Positions 8,452 through 17,065 of a stretch of DNA of 31,498 bases are shown here, in pieces. How positions within the stretch are numbered: the first letter of the stretch is position 1; each line of letters opens with the position of its first letter. The translations under genes and the position numbers were made by a program. Source of the DNA: an uncultured Opitutia bacterium (GTDB lineage Bacteria > Verrucomicrobiota > Verrucomicrobiia > Opitutales > UBA953); the NCBI GenBank assembly GCA_903910245.1, contig CAIVYX010000008.1:1-31498 (forward strand), written 5' to 3'. A model generated the notes under the pieces. That model searched no databases. It saw only the letters and a program-made list of their open reading frames with translations, and was not told the origin of the DNA.

Positions 8452-9993
8452 ATGCCCAGTCCGTTCTACATCACCACGGCCATCGACTACGCCAACGGTT
8501 CGCCGCACCTCGGCCATGCGTATGAGAAAGTCCTCACCGACGTGATCTCGCGCCATATGCGCATGAGCGGCCGTAAGGTGCACTTTCTCACCGGTCTGGA
8601 CGAGCACGGCCAGAAGGTCCAGCAGACCGCCCTTAAGCGTGGCGTTGAACCCCAGGTCCTCGTCGATGAGATTGCCTCGGTCTTTAAGGGCATGCTCGCC
8701 GACCTGAATATCTCGCACGACGATTATATCCGCACGACCGAACCGCGTCACCAGAAGATCGTGCAGCAGTTCCTGCAGAAGCTCTTCGACCAAGGCCTGA
8801 TTTATAAGGGGCAGAAGACCGACTGGTACTCCACCCGCCAGGAACAGTTCCTCACCGACAAAGATCGCGCCCCGGACGGATCCTGGCCCGAGATCTACGG
8901 CGAGGTCACGCAGACGACCGAGGAGAACTACTACTTCAAGCTTTCCCAGTTTCAGTCCTGGCTCGTCGAGCACATCAAGTCGCACCCCGACTTCATCACG
9001 CCGCGCTTCCGCCAGAACCAAGTCCTCGAGTTCCTGAAGGAGCCGATGAATGACCTCTGCATCTCGCGTCCGAAGTCCCGCCTGACCTGGGGTATTGAGC
9101 TCCCTTTCGATACCGCCTTCGTCACCTACGTCTGGTTCGATGCGCTGACCAACTACTACTCTGCCGTCGTCGACAAGGGGCTCTGGCCCGCCGACGTCCA
9201 CGTCATCGGTAAGGACATCCTGTCGCCGCCCCACGCCGTTTACTGGCCCTGCATGCTCAAGGCCCTCGGTATCGAGCCGCCGCGCCAGCTGCTGGTCCAC
9301 GGCTGGTGGACCGTCAATAACCAGAAGGCTTCCAAGAGTTCCGGCAACGCCACCAACACCCTCGGCTTCGCCGCCTCCCACGGCGCCGACGCTTTCCGCT
9401 TCTACCTGTGCCGAGAGATGGTGGTCGGACAGGATGCAGACTTCTCGACGACCACTTTCGAAAACCGCTACAAGGCGGACCTCGGCAACAATCTCGGCAA
9501 TCTCGTCAACCGACTCCTCAACATGGTCGGCCGTAATTATGGCGGTTCGATCCCGGCTGCCGCGGCCGACGAAGATCTCGAAAAGAACCTCCGGCAGCTC
9601 TGGAGCGTTTCCATCAAGAAGTACGACGAGTCGTTTGCCGAATACCAGGTCAGCCACGCCCTCGAAGCCCTCTGGGTCTTCATCAGCGCCATGAACGCAT
9701 ACATCGAGGCCCGGGCGCCCTGGAAACTGGCCAAGTCCACTGACGTCGCCGATCGCGCTCGCCTCGATTCCTGCCTCGCGCATGTGGCGGAAGGCCTTCG
9801 CTTGGTCGGCACAATCCTCACTCCGGTGATGCCGGCCACCTGCGACAAGTTGCTGACCAACATCGGTCGCCCCGTCGCTACCCATTTCGAAGGCCAGCTG
9901 ACTTGGTCCGCTGCCTGCACGGGCTCAAAGGTCGCTGAAAAGTGCATCCTTTTCCCGCCGATTGAGGCTCCGGCCGAAACTCCTTCGGCCTGA
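8452..9993 (+). CDS. metG: Methionine--tRNA ligase
   Basis: 513 residues. The enzyme charges tRNA-Met with methionine. The N-terminus FYITTAIDYANGSPHLGHAY contains the class I HIGH motif as H19-L-G-H22. TGLDEHGQK, the FVTYVWFDALTNY segment and the HGWWT block are typical of MetRS. The KMSKS loop reads KASKS at 292-296, with alanine replacing methionine. The usual zinc-knuckle cysteines are absent from the connective peptide (WYSTRQEQFLTDKDR), which fits the zinc-less MetRS type. There is no C-terminal tRNA-binding (EMAP/Trbp111-like) extension. The frame is open further upstream to 8326, overlapping the previous gene, but the conserved N-terminus sets the start at ATG 8452. There is no clear Shine-Dalgarno motif. 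Confidence 0.97.
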   Translation: MPSPFYITTAIDYANGSPHLGHAYEKVLTDVISRHMRMSGRKVHFLTGLDEHGQKVQQTALKRGVEPQVLVDEIASVFKGMLADLNISHDDYIRTTEPRHQKIVQQFLQKLFDQGLIYKGQKTDWYSTRQEQFLTDKDRAPDGSWPEIYGEVTQTTEENYYFKLSQFQSWLVEHIKSHPDFITPRFRQNQVLEFLKEPMNDLCISRPKSRLTWGIELPFDTAFVTYVWFDALTNYYSAVVDKGLWPADVHVIGKDILSPPHAVYWPCMLKALGIEPPRQLLVHGWWTVNNQKASKSSGNATNTLGFAASHGADAFRFYLCREMVVGQDADFSTTTFENRYKADLGNNLGNLVNRLLNMVGRNYGGSIPAAAADEDLEKNLRQLWSVSIKKYDESFAEYQVSHALEALWVFISAMNAYIEARAPWKLAKSTDVADRARLDSCLAHVAEGLRLVGTILTPVMPATCDKLLTNIGRPVATHFEGQLTWSAACTGSKVAEKCILFPPIEAPAETPSA

Positions 9994-10029
9994 TTGGACA
10001 ATTCCCGCGGAGACCTTACCTTCCCGGCT

Positions 10030-11370
10030 GTGGATTCCGTCAAGACCATCGACGAAGTTGCCTTGTTGGCCGATGCTGAAAAACGCGCCGGCGGTGAAGG
10101 GTTTGTCAGCTACACCTTTCCGACGCCCGAACTCGATCCGCTGGCGGTGTTAGAGACGCTGAACGAACCGACGCCGCGTGGGTATTTCGAAAATCCTTCG
10201 CGTAAGCGTTCCCACGCGGCCGGCGCGCCGCTTCGCCAATGGGCGGGACGTGGTGACCAGCGCTTCGTCGAAGCCGACAGATGGCTTCGCGCACTCGATG
10301 CCAGCCTGACCTGCGTCGGCCCGCGCCCACGCGTCATCGCGACGTTCCCCTTCTACCCCGGCAGCGACACCGATGGCGCGCAGGCCAAACTCTTCCTGCC
10401 TAGCTGGCAGGTCGTCAGCGAAGATGGCCTGACGACGGTCACCCTCTGCGAACTGGCTGCCCCGGGTTGTGCCGCCCGACTGGCCATCCGCGCAGAAAGC
10501 TTCCGCAAGTTCAGCTACCGCTCCAATCCCCCACCCCCTCGCGCACCCGTCCCGACAGTCCTTTCGGAAGTCGGCGGATCATGGTTCCCGTCCGCGGTCG
10601 TCCGCGCGACCGAGTTGATCAAGGAAGGTTCGTTCGAGAAGATTGTCCTGTCACGCGCCTTCGATTGGCGCCGAGCCGAGCCCTTCAGCATCTACGCGAC
10701 GTTACACCGCCTGCGTCGCGGCAATCCGCAGTGCCACACTTTCCTCGTCGACGAGGCCGACGGCGCGTTTGTCGGTGCCACGCCCGAGACGCTACTTTCC
10801 CTCTTCGACGGCGCCGTCCGCTCGGAATCCGTTGCCGGCACGACCCGGCGCGGCGAATCAGCCTCTGAAGACGCCAGCCTGGCTGAAGCCCTCCTGTCGA
10901 GCGAAAAGGATCTCCGCGAACATAGCGCCGTTACCGCCTCGATCCTGCGACGCTTGCGCATGGTCGGCGTGCTGGCCGCGACCTCGCGTAACGCCGAACT
11001 CCTGCGTCTGGGCAACGTGATGCATCTCCGCACGCCGATCGAAGGTACCATGCCCATCGACCGTCGCTTCCTCGAGGTCGCCGGAGAACTTCACCCGACC
11101 CCCGCCGTCGGCGGTAAGCCGCGCGCCATGGCCCTTCCGTTCATCCCCGGATTCGAACCCCACCAGCGTGGCCTCTACACCGGTGCCGTCGGCTGGGTTC
11201 GTTCGGATGGTGCCTCAGGCAAGCTCTTCGTCGCCCTTCGCTGTGCCCGGCTCAAAGGTTCCGAAGCCCGCGCCTTTGCCGGCGCCGGTATCGTAGCCGG
11301 CTCAAATCCTGATGCTGAGTCGACGGAAACAGAGATGAAGCTACGGACAATCCTGGAAGCGTTGTTCTAA
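10030..11370 (+). CDS. menF: Isochorismate synthase
   Basis: A chorismate-binding enzyme that converts chorismate to isochorismate, the entry step of menaquinone (or siderophore) synthesis. Family marks are EKIVLSRAF, FVGATPETLLSL, ESVAGTTRRGES, HPTPAVGGKPR, GLYTGAVGW and the closing AGAGIVAGSNPDAESTETE. The HPTPAVGG block favours isochorismate synthase over anthranilate or aminodeoxychorismate synthases. The start is uncertain: the frame is open from TTG 9994, immediately after the metG stop, and GTG 10030 is the next good candidate (446 residues). A GGAGA at 10009-10013 lies too far from the GTG to settle it. The dtd gene begins 2 bases after the stop. No other men genes are in the window, so menaquinone is the likely but unproven destination. 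Confidence 0.9.
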   Translation: MDSVKTIDEVALLADAEKRAGGEGFVSYTFPTPELDPLAVLETLNEPTPRGYFENPSRKRSHAAGAPLRQWAGRGDQRFVEADRWLRALDASLTCVGPRPRVIATFPFYPGSDTDGAQAKLFLPSWQVVSEDGLTTVTLCELAAPGCAARLAIRAESFRKFSYRSNPPPPRAPVPTVLSEVGGSWFPSAVVRATELIKEGSFEKIVLSRAFDWRRAEPFSIYATLHRLRRGNPQCHTFLVDEADGAFVGATPETLLSLFDGAVRSESVAGTTRRGESASEDASLAEALLSSEKDLREHSAVTASILRRLRMVGVLAATSRNAELLRLGNVMHLRTPIEGTMPIDRRFLEVAGELHPTPAVGGKPRAMALPFIPGFEPHQRGLYTGAVGWVRSDGASGKLFVALRCARLKGSEARAFAGAGIVAGSNPDAESTETEMKLRTILEALF

Positions 11371-11372
11371 GA

Positions 11373-11810
11373 ATGAAGGTCGTTCTCCAACGCGTGCTCT
11401 CGGCTTCCGTGTCCGTGGAGGGAACCACCACCGGCAAAATCGGCCCTGGCTACCTCCTGCTTGTCGGCTTGGCCGCCGGCGATGACGCCGCCACCGTCCG
11501 CAGGTTGGCTGCGGATGTCTCTAAGGCCCGACTGATGCCCGACGATCAAGGCAAGATGGGCGTCAATCTTCGTGACGTCGGCGGACAGGCCTTAGCCGTG
11601 AGCCAGTTTACTTTGCTGGCCGATTTCTCCAGAGGAAATCGACCGTCGTTCAATGGCGCCGCCAAGCCAGAAGTCGCCAAAGCGCTGTTCGACTTGTTCG
11701 TCCAAGAACTTTCCATCCTCCTCGATCAGCCCGTGCCGACCGGAGTCTTTGGAGCCGACATGCAGGTCGAACTCGTGAACGACGGCCCAGTGACGGTGGT
11801 ACTTGAATAG
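11373..11810 (+). CDS. dtd: D-aminoacyl-tRNA deacylase
   Basis: 145 residues, the normal length for bacterial DTD. It hydrolyses D-aminoacyl-tRNAs (and glycyl-tRNA-Ala), keeping D-amino acids out of translation. The N-terminus MKVVLQRVLSASVSVEG is standard. Both active-site signatures are intact: SQFTL at 77-81 and the Gly-cisPro motif in NDGPVT at about 136-141. ADFSRGNRPSFNGAA is also typical. It begins 2 bases after menF, so translation is probably coupled. There is no good Shine-Dalgarno motif within the normal distance. Confidence 0.97.
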   Translation: MKVVLQRVLSASVSVEGTTTGKIGPGYLLLVGLAAGDDAATVRRLAADVSKARLMPDDQGKMGVNLRDVGGQALAVSQFTLLADFSRGNRPSFNGAAKPEVAKALFDLFVQELSILLDQPVPTGVFGADMQVELVNDGPVTVVLE

Positions 11811-11847
11811 TTTAGGCTTAACCTCTGACCCCGTCATCGCTACGTCT

Positions 11848-11852
11848 GGAGG
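11848..11852 (+). promoter_or_regulatory. Shine-Dalgarno site of hisF
   Basis: GGAGG lies 6 bases before the hisF ATG. It is one of the few textbook Shine-Dalgarno sites in the window; most other starts lack one. Confidence 0.75.
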
Positions 11853-11858
11853 CCGCCC

Positions 11859-12617
11859 ATGCTTTCCGTCCGCATCATACCTTGTCTCGACGTCCATGGC
11901 GGACGCGTGGTCAAGGGCGTCAAGTTCGAGGAACTGCGTGATGCCGGCGACCCTGTCGCCGTCGCGGCGGCCTATGAGAAGCAAGGAGCCGACGAGCTTG
12001 TCTTCCTGGATATCACCGCTTCCAGCGACGAACGACGCACCATGGTCGACGTAGTTGAACGGACAGCTGACCAGGTCTTCATGCCGCTCACCGTCGGCGG
12101 TGGCCTTCGTTCCGTTGAAGACATCCGCACGATGCTCAATGCCGGCGCCGATAAGGTCTCCCTCAATACCTCTGCGATTAAGGACCCCGACCTCATCCTA
12201 CAGTCTGCACGTAGGTTCGGCAGCCAGTGTATCGTGGTGGCGATTGACGCGAAGAACGTCGGCCCGGGTAAATGGGAGGTCTTCACCCACGGCGGTCGCA
12301 ACGCCACGGGACTCGACGCCATCGAATGGGCCCGCAAGGCCCACTCCCTCGGCGCCGGCGAGATCCTTCTGACCAGCATGGATCGCGACGGCACTGCTGC
12401 CGGTTACGACATCCCGCTCAATCTTGCCGTCTCTTCGGCCGTCGAAGTCCCCGTGATCGCCTCAGGCGGCGCCGGTAACCTCAACCACATGGCTGACGTC
12501 TTGAAGCAGGGCGGCGCCAGCGCGGTCCTCGCCGCCAGCATCTTCCACTTCGGCACCTATACCGTCCGGCAGGCCAAGGAGCACCTCCGTGCCGCTGGTT
12601 TGCCCGTCCGGCTTTAA
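11859..12617 (+). CDS. hisF: Imidazole glycerol phosphate synthase cyclase subunit
   Basis: 252 residues, full length. With HisH-derived ammonia it converts PRFAR to imidazole glycerol phosphate and AICAR, linking histidine and purine synthesis. It is a (beta/alpha)8 barrel. The catalytic aspartates are at Asp11 (RIIPCLD) and Asp130 (VVAIDAK), and the phosphate loops are TVGGGLRS and ASGGAGN. LLTSMDRDGTAAGYD is the family signature. No other his gene is adjacent (hisC is 6 kb away on the other strand), so the pathway is dispersed in this genome. Its TAA overlaps the stop of the convergent CNNM gene in a shared TTAA at 12614-12617. Confidence 0.98.
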   Translation: MLSVRIIPCLDVHGGRVVKGVKFEELRDAGDPVAVAAAYEKQGADELVFLDITASSDERRTMVDVVERTADQVFMPLTVGGGLRSVEDIRTMLNAGADKVSLNTSAIKDPDLILQSARRFGSQCIVVAIDAKNVGPGKWEVFTHGGRNATGLDAIEWARKAHSLGAGEILLTSMDRDGTAAGYDIPLNLAVSSAVEVPVIASGGAGNLNHMADVLKQGGASAVLAASIFHFGTYTVRQAKEHLRAAGLPVRL

Positions 12618-13930
12618 GCGAGGGGAGTCGGGACGGCTTTCGGCATCACCAGGATTTTATCGAGGCGGTGGCCATCCATGTCCACGACTTCGAAGATATA
12701 GCCTAAGGCCTCGACGCGGTCGCCTTCAGCCGGAATACGGCCAAGGGTGCGCATGATGAAGCCAGAGATCGCGGTGAAGCGGCCGGAGCCTTCGCCCGGG
12801 AATCGACCAATAATACCCGTAGCTTCCCGGAAATCGTCTAGCGAGACAACCGCATCAACGACCCAGCTACCATCATCACGGCGGCGGATTGGCTTGGGTT
12901 GAGCAATCGGCGAACCTTCGTTCGGAAGCTCGCCGACGACCGATTCAAGCACATCGTTCAAGGAGACGACGCCGCGGACTCGGCCAAACTCGTCCGTGAC
13001 CAGTGCGATATGAATCTTATCCTTGCGAAACATCTCCAGCAACTGCGTCCCCGTGCAGTTGGTCGCTACGGTCGGAGGCTCGGTGAGCAAGTCCTTGATC
13101 GAGGCGGTACCGACGAGTGAGAGGTTGGCCCAGAGACGTTTCACCGAAACGACGCCCAGCGGACGGTCTGGCGAACCTCGATAGACCGGAAACCAGGTGT
13201 GGCCCGAGGCCACGACCTTGCGCCAATTGACTTCGTCCGTGTCTTCAAGGTTAAGCCAGACGACGCGATTACTCGGCGTCATGAGACGCTCGGCGGTCAC
13301 TAGGTCAAGGGATAAGGCTCCGTGCACCATGCGATGCTCCGCCGCGTGAAGCACGCCGGAAGCCATGCCTTGATCGACCATCATGCGCAACTCATCTTCG
13401 GACATTGTGTCTTCAGGTGTACGCTTACGACCGAAGAGGCGCAGAATAATATCGGCGAAGAAACCCAGAGTGCTGACCAGTGGCGAGGCGAGAAACGAGA
13501 CCGCGATCATCGGTCGGGACAGCATCACCGCCAAGCTTTCCGGATTAGAGAGCCCGATTCGCTTGGGCACGATTTCAGCCAAGACGATGGTCAACGAACC
13601 AATCACGAAAGAGACCCCCGTGCGGGAGATGCCGTCCGCATTATCGTGCAGCCACGCCCAATTGCTGGCCTCAAGGTAGGGTTTGATATGCGCCGCCAGC
13701 GGCGCACCGCCGAAGGTTGCCGCGATGATACTCCCGAAAGTCAGTCCGACCTGGACGGTAGAGAGGAACTTAGAGGGGTTGGCGAGGAGCTCTAAGGCCG
13801 CCTTCGCCCCCTTGCTACCATCTTCGGCCAGACGGGTCAGCCGACGACGGTTAGAGGAGACGAGCGCCATTTCCGAAAGCTCGAAAATACCAATGGTGGC
13901 CCAACAGGCTAATATGACGAACAATTCCAC
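12614..13930 (-). CDS. CNNM/CorC (hemolysin C-like) transmembrane protein with CBS pair
   Basis: The N-terminal DUF21/CNNM domain has hydrophobic segments ELFVILACWATIGIF, STVQVGLTFGSIIAATFGGAPL, GVSFVIGSLTIVLAEIVPKRIG and the FLASPLVSTLGFFADIIL stretch. The FELSEMALVSSNRRRL motif is the family's hallmark. A cytoplasmic CBS pair follows (VMTPSNRVVWLNLEDT-like first motif, then ALVTDEFGRVRGVVSLNDVLESVVGEL), and then a CorC_HlyC domain (DGSWVVDAVVSLDDF to the end). These proteins are linked to magnesium or cobalt efflux; the name hemolysin is historical. Conserved residues begin at GTG 13930 (438 residues). The frame is open to TTG 13966, and GGAGG lies about 15 bases before that TTG, so the longer form is possible. 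Confidence 0.9.
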   Translation of the reverse strand: MELFVILACWATIGIFELSEMALVSSNRRRLTRLAEDGSKGAKAALELLANPSKFLSTVQVGLTFGSIIAATFGGAPLAAHIKPYLEASNWAWLHDNADGISRTGVSFVIGSLTIVLAEIVPKRIGLSNPESLAVMLSRPMIAVSFLASPLVSTLGFFADIILRLFGRKRTPEDTMSEDELRMMVDQGMASGVLHAAEHRMVHGALSLDLVTAERLMTPSNRVVWLNLEDTDEVNWRKVVASGHTWFPVYRGSPDRPLGVVSVKRLWANLSLVGTASIKDLLTEPPTVATNCTGTQLLEMFRKDKIHIALVTDEFGRVRGVVSLNDVLESVVGELPNEGSPIAQPKPIRRRDDGSWVVDAVVSLDDFREATGIIGRFPGEGSGRFTAISGFIMRTLGRIPAEGDRVEALGYIFEVVDMDGHRLDKILVMPKAVPTPLA

Positions 13931-14010
13931 GAAAACAGGCCTAGGGACGACGCGACCATCAGTCAAATCCGCTTGTTCACATCCTCCCTCCCCCTACGTT
14001 CTATCCCTTA

Positions 14011-15621
14011 ATGGCGACCCATTTCGAGGCAATCATCGTCGGCAGCGGCATCGGCGGGCTGAGTTTCGCGCTCAACCTCGCGCAACGCGGCCATTCCGTC
14101 GCCATCGTGACAAAGAAGACGAGCTCGGAATCGAACACGAACTGGGCCCAAGGCGGCATCGCCTGTGTCACCGATAAGACCGACGACTTCCAAAGCCACG
14201 CGAAGGACACCCTGACGGCCGGCGATGGCCTCTGCGACGTGGATGCCGTGAAGCATATCATCGAATCCGGCCCAGCCCGTGTCGCCGAACTCATCGCCTG
14301 GGGTGTCGAATTCGAGAACGGCACCGACGGCCGCCCCGATCTGGGACGCGAAGGCGGACATTCTCAGCGCCGCATCCTGCATGCCCGCGATATGACCGGG
14401 CGCGCCATTGAATCCGCGCTGCTCCGTGCCATCGCCCGCTCACCAAAGGTGGTGATGCTCGAGCACCACCTCGCCATTGACCTCATCACTCGCGCCAAGC
14501 TCGGAGCGTGCCCAATCGGCGCCGGCGATGACCGCGTCCTTGGGCTCCACGTGCTCAACACCAAGGCTGGCCGGGTCGAGACACTTTCGGCCGACGCCGT
14601 GGTCCTAGCTACCGGTGGCACCGGACAAGTCTACCAGTTCACGACCAATCCCGACATCGCTACCGGCGATGGCATCGCGATGGCTTACCGTGCTGGCGCC
14701 GAAGTGCGCGATATGGAGATGGTCCAGTTCCATCCGACCGCGCTCAAGGCTCCTGACGGAAGCCGTGCGCTGATCTCCGAAGCCGTCCGTGGCGAAGGCG
14801 CCATCCTGCGCGACGTATCTATGCGGGCGTTCATGAAGGACTTCCACCCGCTGGGTGACCTGGCTCCTCGTGACATCGTGGCCCGCGCCATCGACTCAGT
14901 CATGAAACGTGACGGCGCGCCGCACGTTTTGCTAGACGCCACTCAAGTGGCCAAAGGCCACTTCGCCGAACGCTTCCCGCATATCCACGCCACTTGCCTC
15001 AAGGCCGGCTTCGATCTCACCAAGCAGCCGGTCCCGGTGGTTCCCGCCGCGCATTATCTCTGTGGCGGTATCGCCACGGACCTCCGAGGTCAGACATCAT
15101 TACCGGGCCTTTTCGCCGTCGGTGAAGTCGCCTGCACCGGCCTGCATGGCGCCAATCGCTTGGCTTCCAACTCACTACTTGAAGCGGTGGTACTCGCCCA
15201 TGACGGCGCCGCCGCCGCTCACGATGAAATCATCAGCAAGCTCGCCCTATCGTCGCCCCTGCCTGCCTGGATTGATGGATCGGCCGGCGATCCCGATGAA
15301 CGCGTGGTGCTCACCCACAACTGGGATGAGCTCCGTCGCACGATGTGGGACTATGTCGGCATCGTCCGTTCCACCAAGCGTCTCCAACGCGCACGCACGC
15401 GTATCGGCACTCTTTCGGATGAGGTCCGGGAATATTACTGGAACTTCCGCGTCGAGCCTCGTCTGCTCGAACTCCGTAACCTAATCCAGGTGGCCGAACT
15501 CATTATCGACTGCGCTTTGCAGCGTCGGGAGAGCCGCGGCTTGCATTTCACGCTCGATTACCCGGCTAAGCTGGCCGAAGCGCGCCACACTTCCGTGCGG
15601 CGACCCCAAGGTCGTCCATGA
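14011..15621 (+). CDS. nadB: L-aspartate oxidase
   Basis: 536 residues. It oxidises L-aspartate to iminoaspartate, the first step of de novo NAD synthesis. The N-terminal FAD-binding Rossmann motif is GSGIGG at 11-16, and the SNTNWAQGGIA signature is at 41-51. EMVQFHPTAL, RDIVARAID and the flavin-contacting SLPGLFAVGEVACTGLHGANRLASNSLLEAVV block are intact. The HNWDELRRTMWDYVGIVR segment near residue 430 is typical of aspartate oxidase and not of succinate dehydrogenase. nadA and nadC are not in the window. The ATG has no Shine-Dalgarno motif. It is divergent from the CNNM gene with a gap of only 44-80 bases, and it overlaps the next gene by ATGA. Confidence 0.97.
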   Translation: MATHFEAIIVGSGIGGLSFALNLAQRGHSVAIVTKKTSSESNTNWAQGGIACVTDKTDDFQSHAKDTLTAGDGLCDVDAVKHIIESGPARVAELIAWGVEFENGTDGRPDLGREGGHSQRRILHARDMTGRAIESALLRAIARSPKVVMLEHHLAIDLITRAKLGACPIGAGDDRVLGLHVLNTKAGRVETLSADAVVLATGGTGQVYQFTTNPDIATGDGIAMAYRAGAEVRDMEMVQFHPTALKAPDGSRALISEAVRGEGAILRDVSMRAFMKDFHPLGDLAPRDIVARAIDSVMKRDGAPHVLLDATQVAKGHFAERFPHIHATCLKAGFDLTKQPVPVVPAAHYLCGGIATDLRGQTSLPGLFAVGEVACTGLHGANRLASNSLLEAVVLAHDGAAAAHDEIISKLALSSPLPAWIDGSAGDPDERVVLTHNWDELRRTMWDYVGIVRSTKRLQRARTRIGTLSDEVREYYWNFRVEPRLLELRNLIQVAELIIDCALQRRESRGLHFTLDYPAKLAEARHTSVRRPQGRP

Positions 15622-16532
15622 AGATAGGTATCGTTGGAACGGGAGCTCTCGGAGGATGGTATGCCGCGCTGCTCGCGGAGGCCGGACACGAAGTACACTG
15701 CCTTGCCCGGAGTGATTTCGATATTATCCAGCAGAACGGACTCACCATCCGGAACAAGAGTCAGGAAAGAATCGTGCGGGTCGCCTCCGCCTCGCCTGAC
15801 GCCGCTTCAATCGGTCCATGCGATCATATCGTCGTCACGATAAAATCGACCTCGAATCATGCCCTCCCGGCGCTCGTGACCCCGCTGCTTGGCCCAGCCA
15901 CGGTCGTCGTGACCCTCCAGAACGGCATGGGCAACGTCGAGGCTTTGGCCAAGCTGCTTCCCGTCGAGCGCATCGTCGCCGGCCTCTGCTTCGTGTGTAT
16001 CAACCGCCTCGCCCCGGCCGTAATCGACACGACTCTCGCCGGTTACGTCCGGATGGCCGCCGCCACCGGCCCCATCAACTCTGCCGTCGAAACCTGCGTG
16101 GCCATTTTTTCAGGAGCCAGCGTGGATTGCCAGGCGGAGACTTCGCTCGAGTCCGTCCTCTGGAAGAAGCTTTGTTGGAATATCCCATTCAACGGACTCT
16201 CCATCGCGGGTGGCAGTATCACGACTGACCTAATCCTCGCTAACCCTGCGCTAAATGAGCGGGCCCACCTTCTCATGAAGGAGGTACAAGCGGCGGCTAG
16301 CGCCCGTGGCCATAGTTTCGAGGACACTCATATTAAACGTCAGTTCGTGGTCACGGTCGGGATGGGTCCCTATCGTCCCTCCAGTCTCATCGACTTCATG
16401 GAGGGCCGGGAGGTCGAAGTGGAGGGCATCTGGGGCGAACCGCTTCGACGCGGTCTCGCCGCTGGTGTGAAGATGCCGGAGACCGCAAAGCTGGTCGCCG
16501 AGATCAAGGCACGCATCGCCGCACGCAAGTAA
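15618..16532 (+). CDS. panE: 2-dehydropantoate 2-reductase (ketopantoate reductase) family protein
   Basis: 304 residues. Ketopantoate reductase makes pantoate with NADPH for coenzyme A synthesis. The N-terminal nucleotide-binding motif is GTGALG at 7-12, VTLQNGMGNVE follows, and the C-terminal domain carries VLWKKLCWNIPFNGLS, where Lys184 sits at the catalytic lysine position. RPSSLIDFMEGREVEVE is the typical substrate-side loop. Many family members act on other 2-keto acids, so the exact substrate is inferred. Finding panD at the right end of the window shows that the genome makes pantothenate. It overlaps nadB by ATGA, indicating translational coupling, and it ends 4 bases short of the convergent lipoprotein gene. 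Confidence 0.85.
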   Translation: MKIGIVGTGALGGWYAALLAEAGHEVHCLARSDFDIIQQNGLTIRNKSQERIVRVASASPDAASIGPCDHIVVTIKSTSNHALPALVTPLLGPATVVVTLQNGMGNVEALAKLLPVERIVAGLCFVCINRLAPAVIDTTLAGYVRMAAATGPINSAVETCVAIFSGASVDCQAETSLESVLWKKLCWNIPFNGLSIAGGSITTDLILANPALNERAHLLMKEVQAAASARGHSFEDTHIKRQFVVTVGMGPYRPSSLIDFMEGREVEVEGIWGEPLRRGLAAGVKMPETAKLVAEIKARIAARK

Positions 16533-16536
16533 GGCT

Positions 16537-16974
16537 TCAACGTCCGAGCATCCCTACCCCCTCACGAACGAGGTCGGCGATACGCTCCTTGGACAGTAAG
16601 CTGGCTTGCGCATCAGAGATTACAAGAAACGAGCCCAGCACCCTGCCGCTCCGGTCCACCAAGGTCAGGCGAAGCGAAACCTTGCCGACGGGAATGCCGG
16701 CGCTCACCGGACGCGCGTACCAAGCGGCGTACAGGATCGCATCCGCTCCGGCCGGCTCCGTGGCCGCCACATATCCGCGGGACTGGAGCACCCGGACCGA
16801 TGTGTCATGGATGACGTCGCCGCAAAGGGCGAGGGCTGGCGAGGGGGCGCCGATGGCTTCCTGGACATAGACGCTTCGCACCAGGACAGGCGGGGCGTCC
16901 GGACCGACGCAGCCGGCCAGACCGAGCACAAGGCAGCCCAGTAAGCGGCGGGTCACCTGCCTGAATCGGTGCAT
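16537..16974 (-). CDS. Small outer-membrane or periplasmic lipoprotein, DUF4136-like
   Basis: 145 residues from ATG 16974. The N-terminus is a lipoprotein signal, MHRFRQVTRRLLGCLVLGLAG with Cys22 in an LAGC lipobox. The mature part has ADAILYAAWYARPV, VSLRLTLVDRSGRVLGSF and a C-terminal amphipathic helix ERIADLVREGVGML. The 'predicted variable then sum of a trait' layout resembles DUF4136-type lipoproteins, but this is weak. The frame is open further upstream to 17052, and those residues do not look like a signal peptide, so the lipobox decides the start. An A/T-rich GTAATAAAC lies just upstream of the ATG and could be a -10 region. The function is unknown. Confidence 0.75.
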   Translation of the reverse strand: MHRFRQVTRRLLGCLVLGLAGCVGPDAPPVLVRSVYVQEAIGAPSPALALCGDVIHDTSVRVLQSRGYVAATEPAGADAILYAAWYARPVSAGIPVGKVSLRLTLVDRSGRVLGSFLVISDAQASLLSKERIADLVREGVGMLGR

Positions 16975-17027
16975 AACTTGTTTATTACCCGTTCTCGCTC
17001 CGGGACAAGCAGGGACATGATGGGACC

Positions 17028-17048
17028 TGTTGACCTTTGGGGTCAGCA
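17028..17048. repeat. Inverted repeat in the lipoprotein / HAD-DciA divergent gap
   Basis: TGTTGACC and GGTCAGCA flank a five-base TTTGG loop, giving an 8-pair stem with one G-T wobble. It sits 17 bases before the HAD-DciA ATG. It could be an operator in the shared 91-base gap or a hairpin in the HAD-DciA leader. No T-tract follows, so it is not a standard terminator. Confidence 0.45.
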
Positions 17049-17065
17049 ACACTCCCCTTCACGCA

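Noticed and set aside
8437..9885. 482-codon open frame on the minus strand across metG
   Set aside because: It is a mirror of the metG frame caused by the GC-rich codon use. The translation has no recognised motif, and metG is certain.
16975..17052. Upstream extension of the lipoprotein reading frame
   Set aside because: The extra residues would place the hydrophobic signal inside the protein and bury the lipobox Cys22, so ATG 16974 is preferred.
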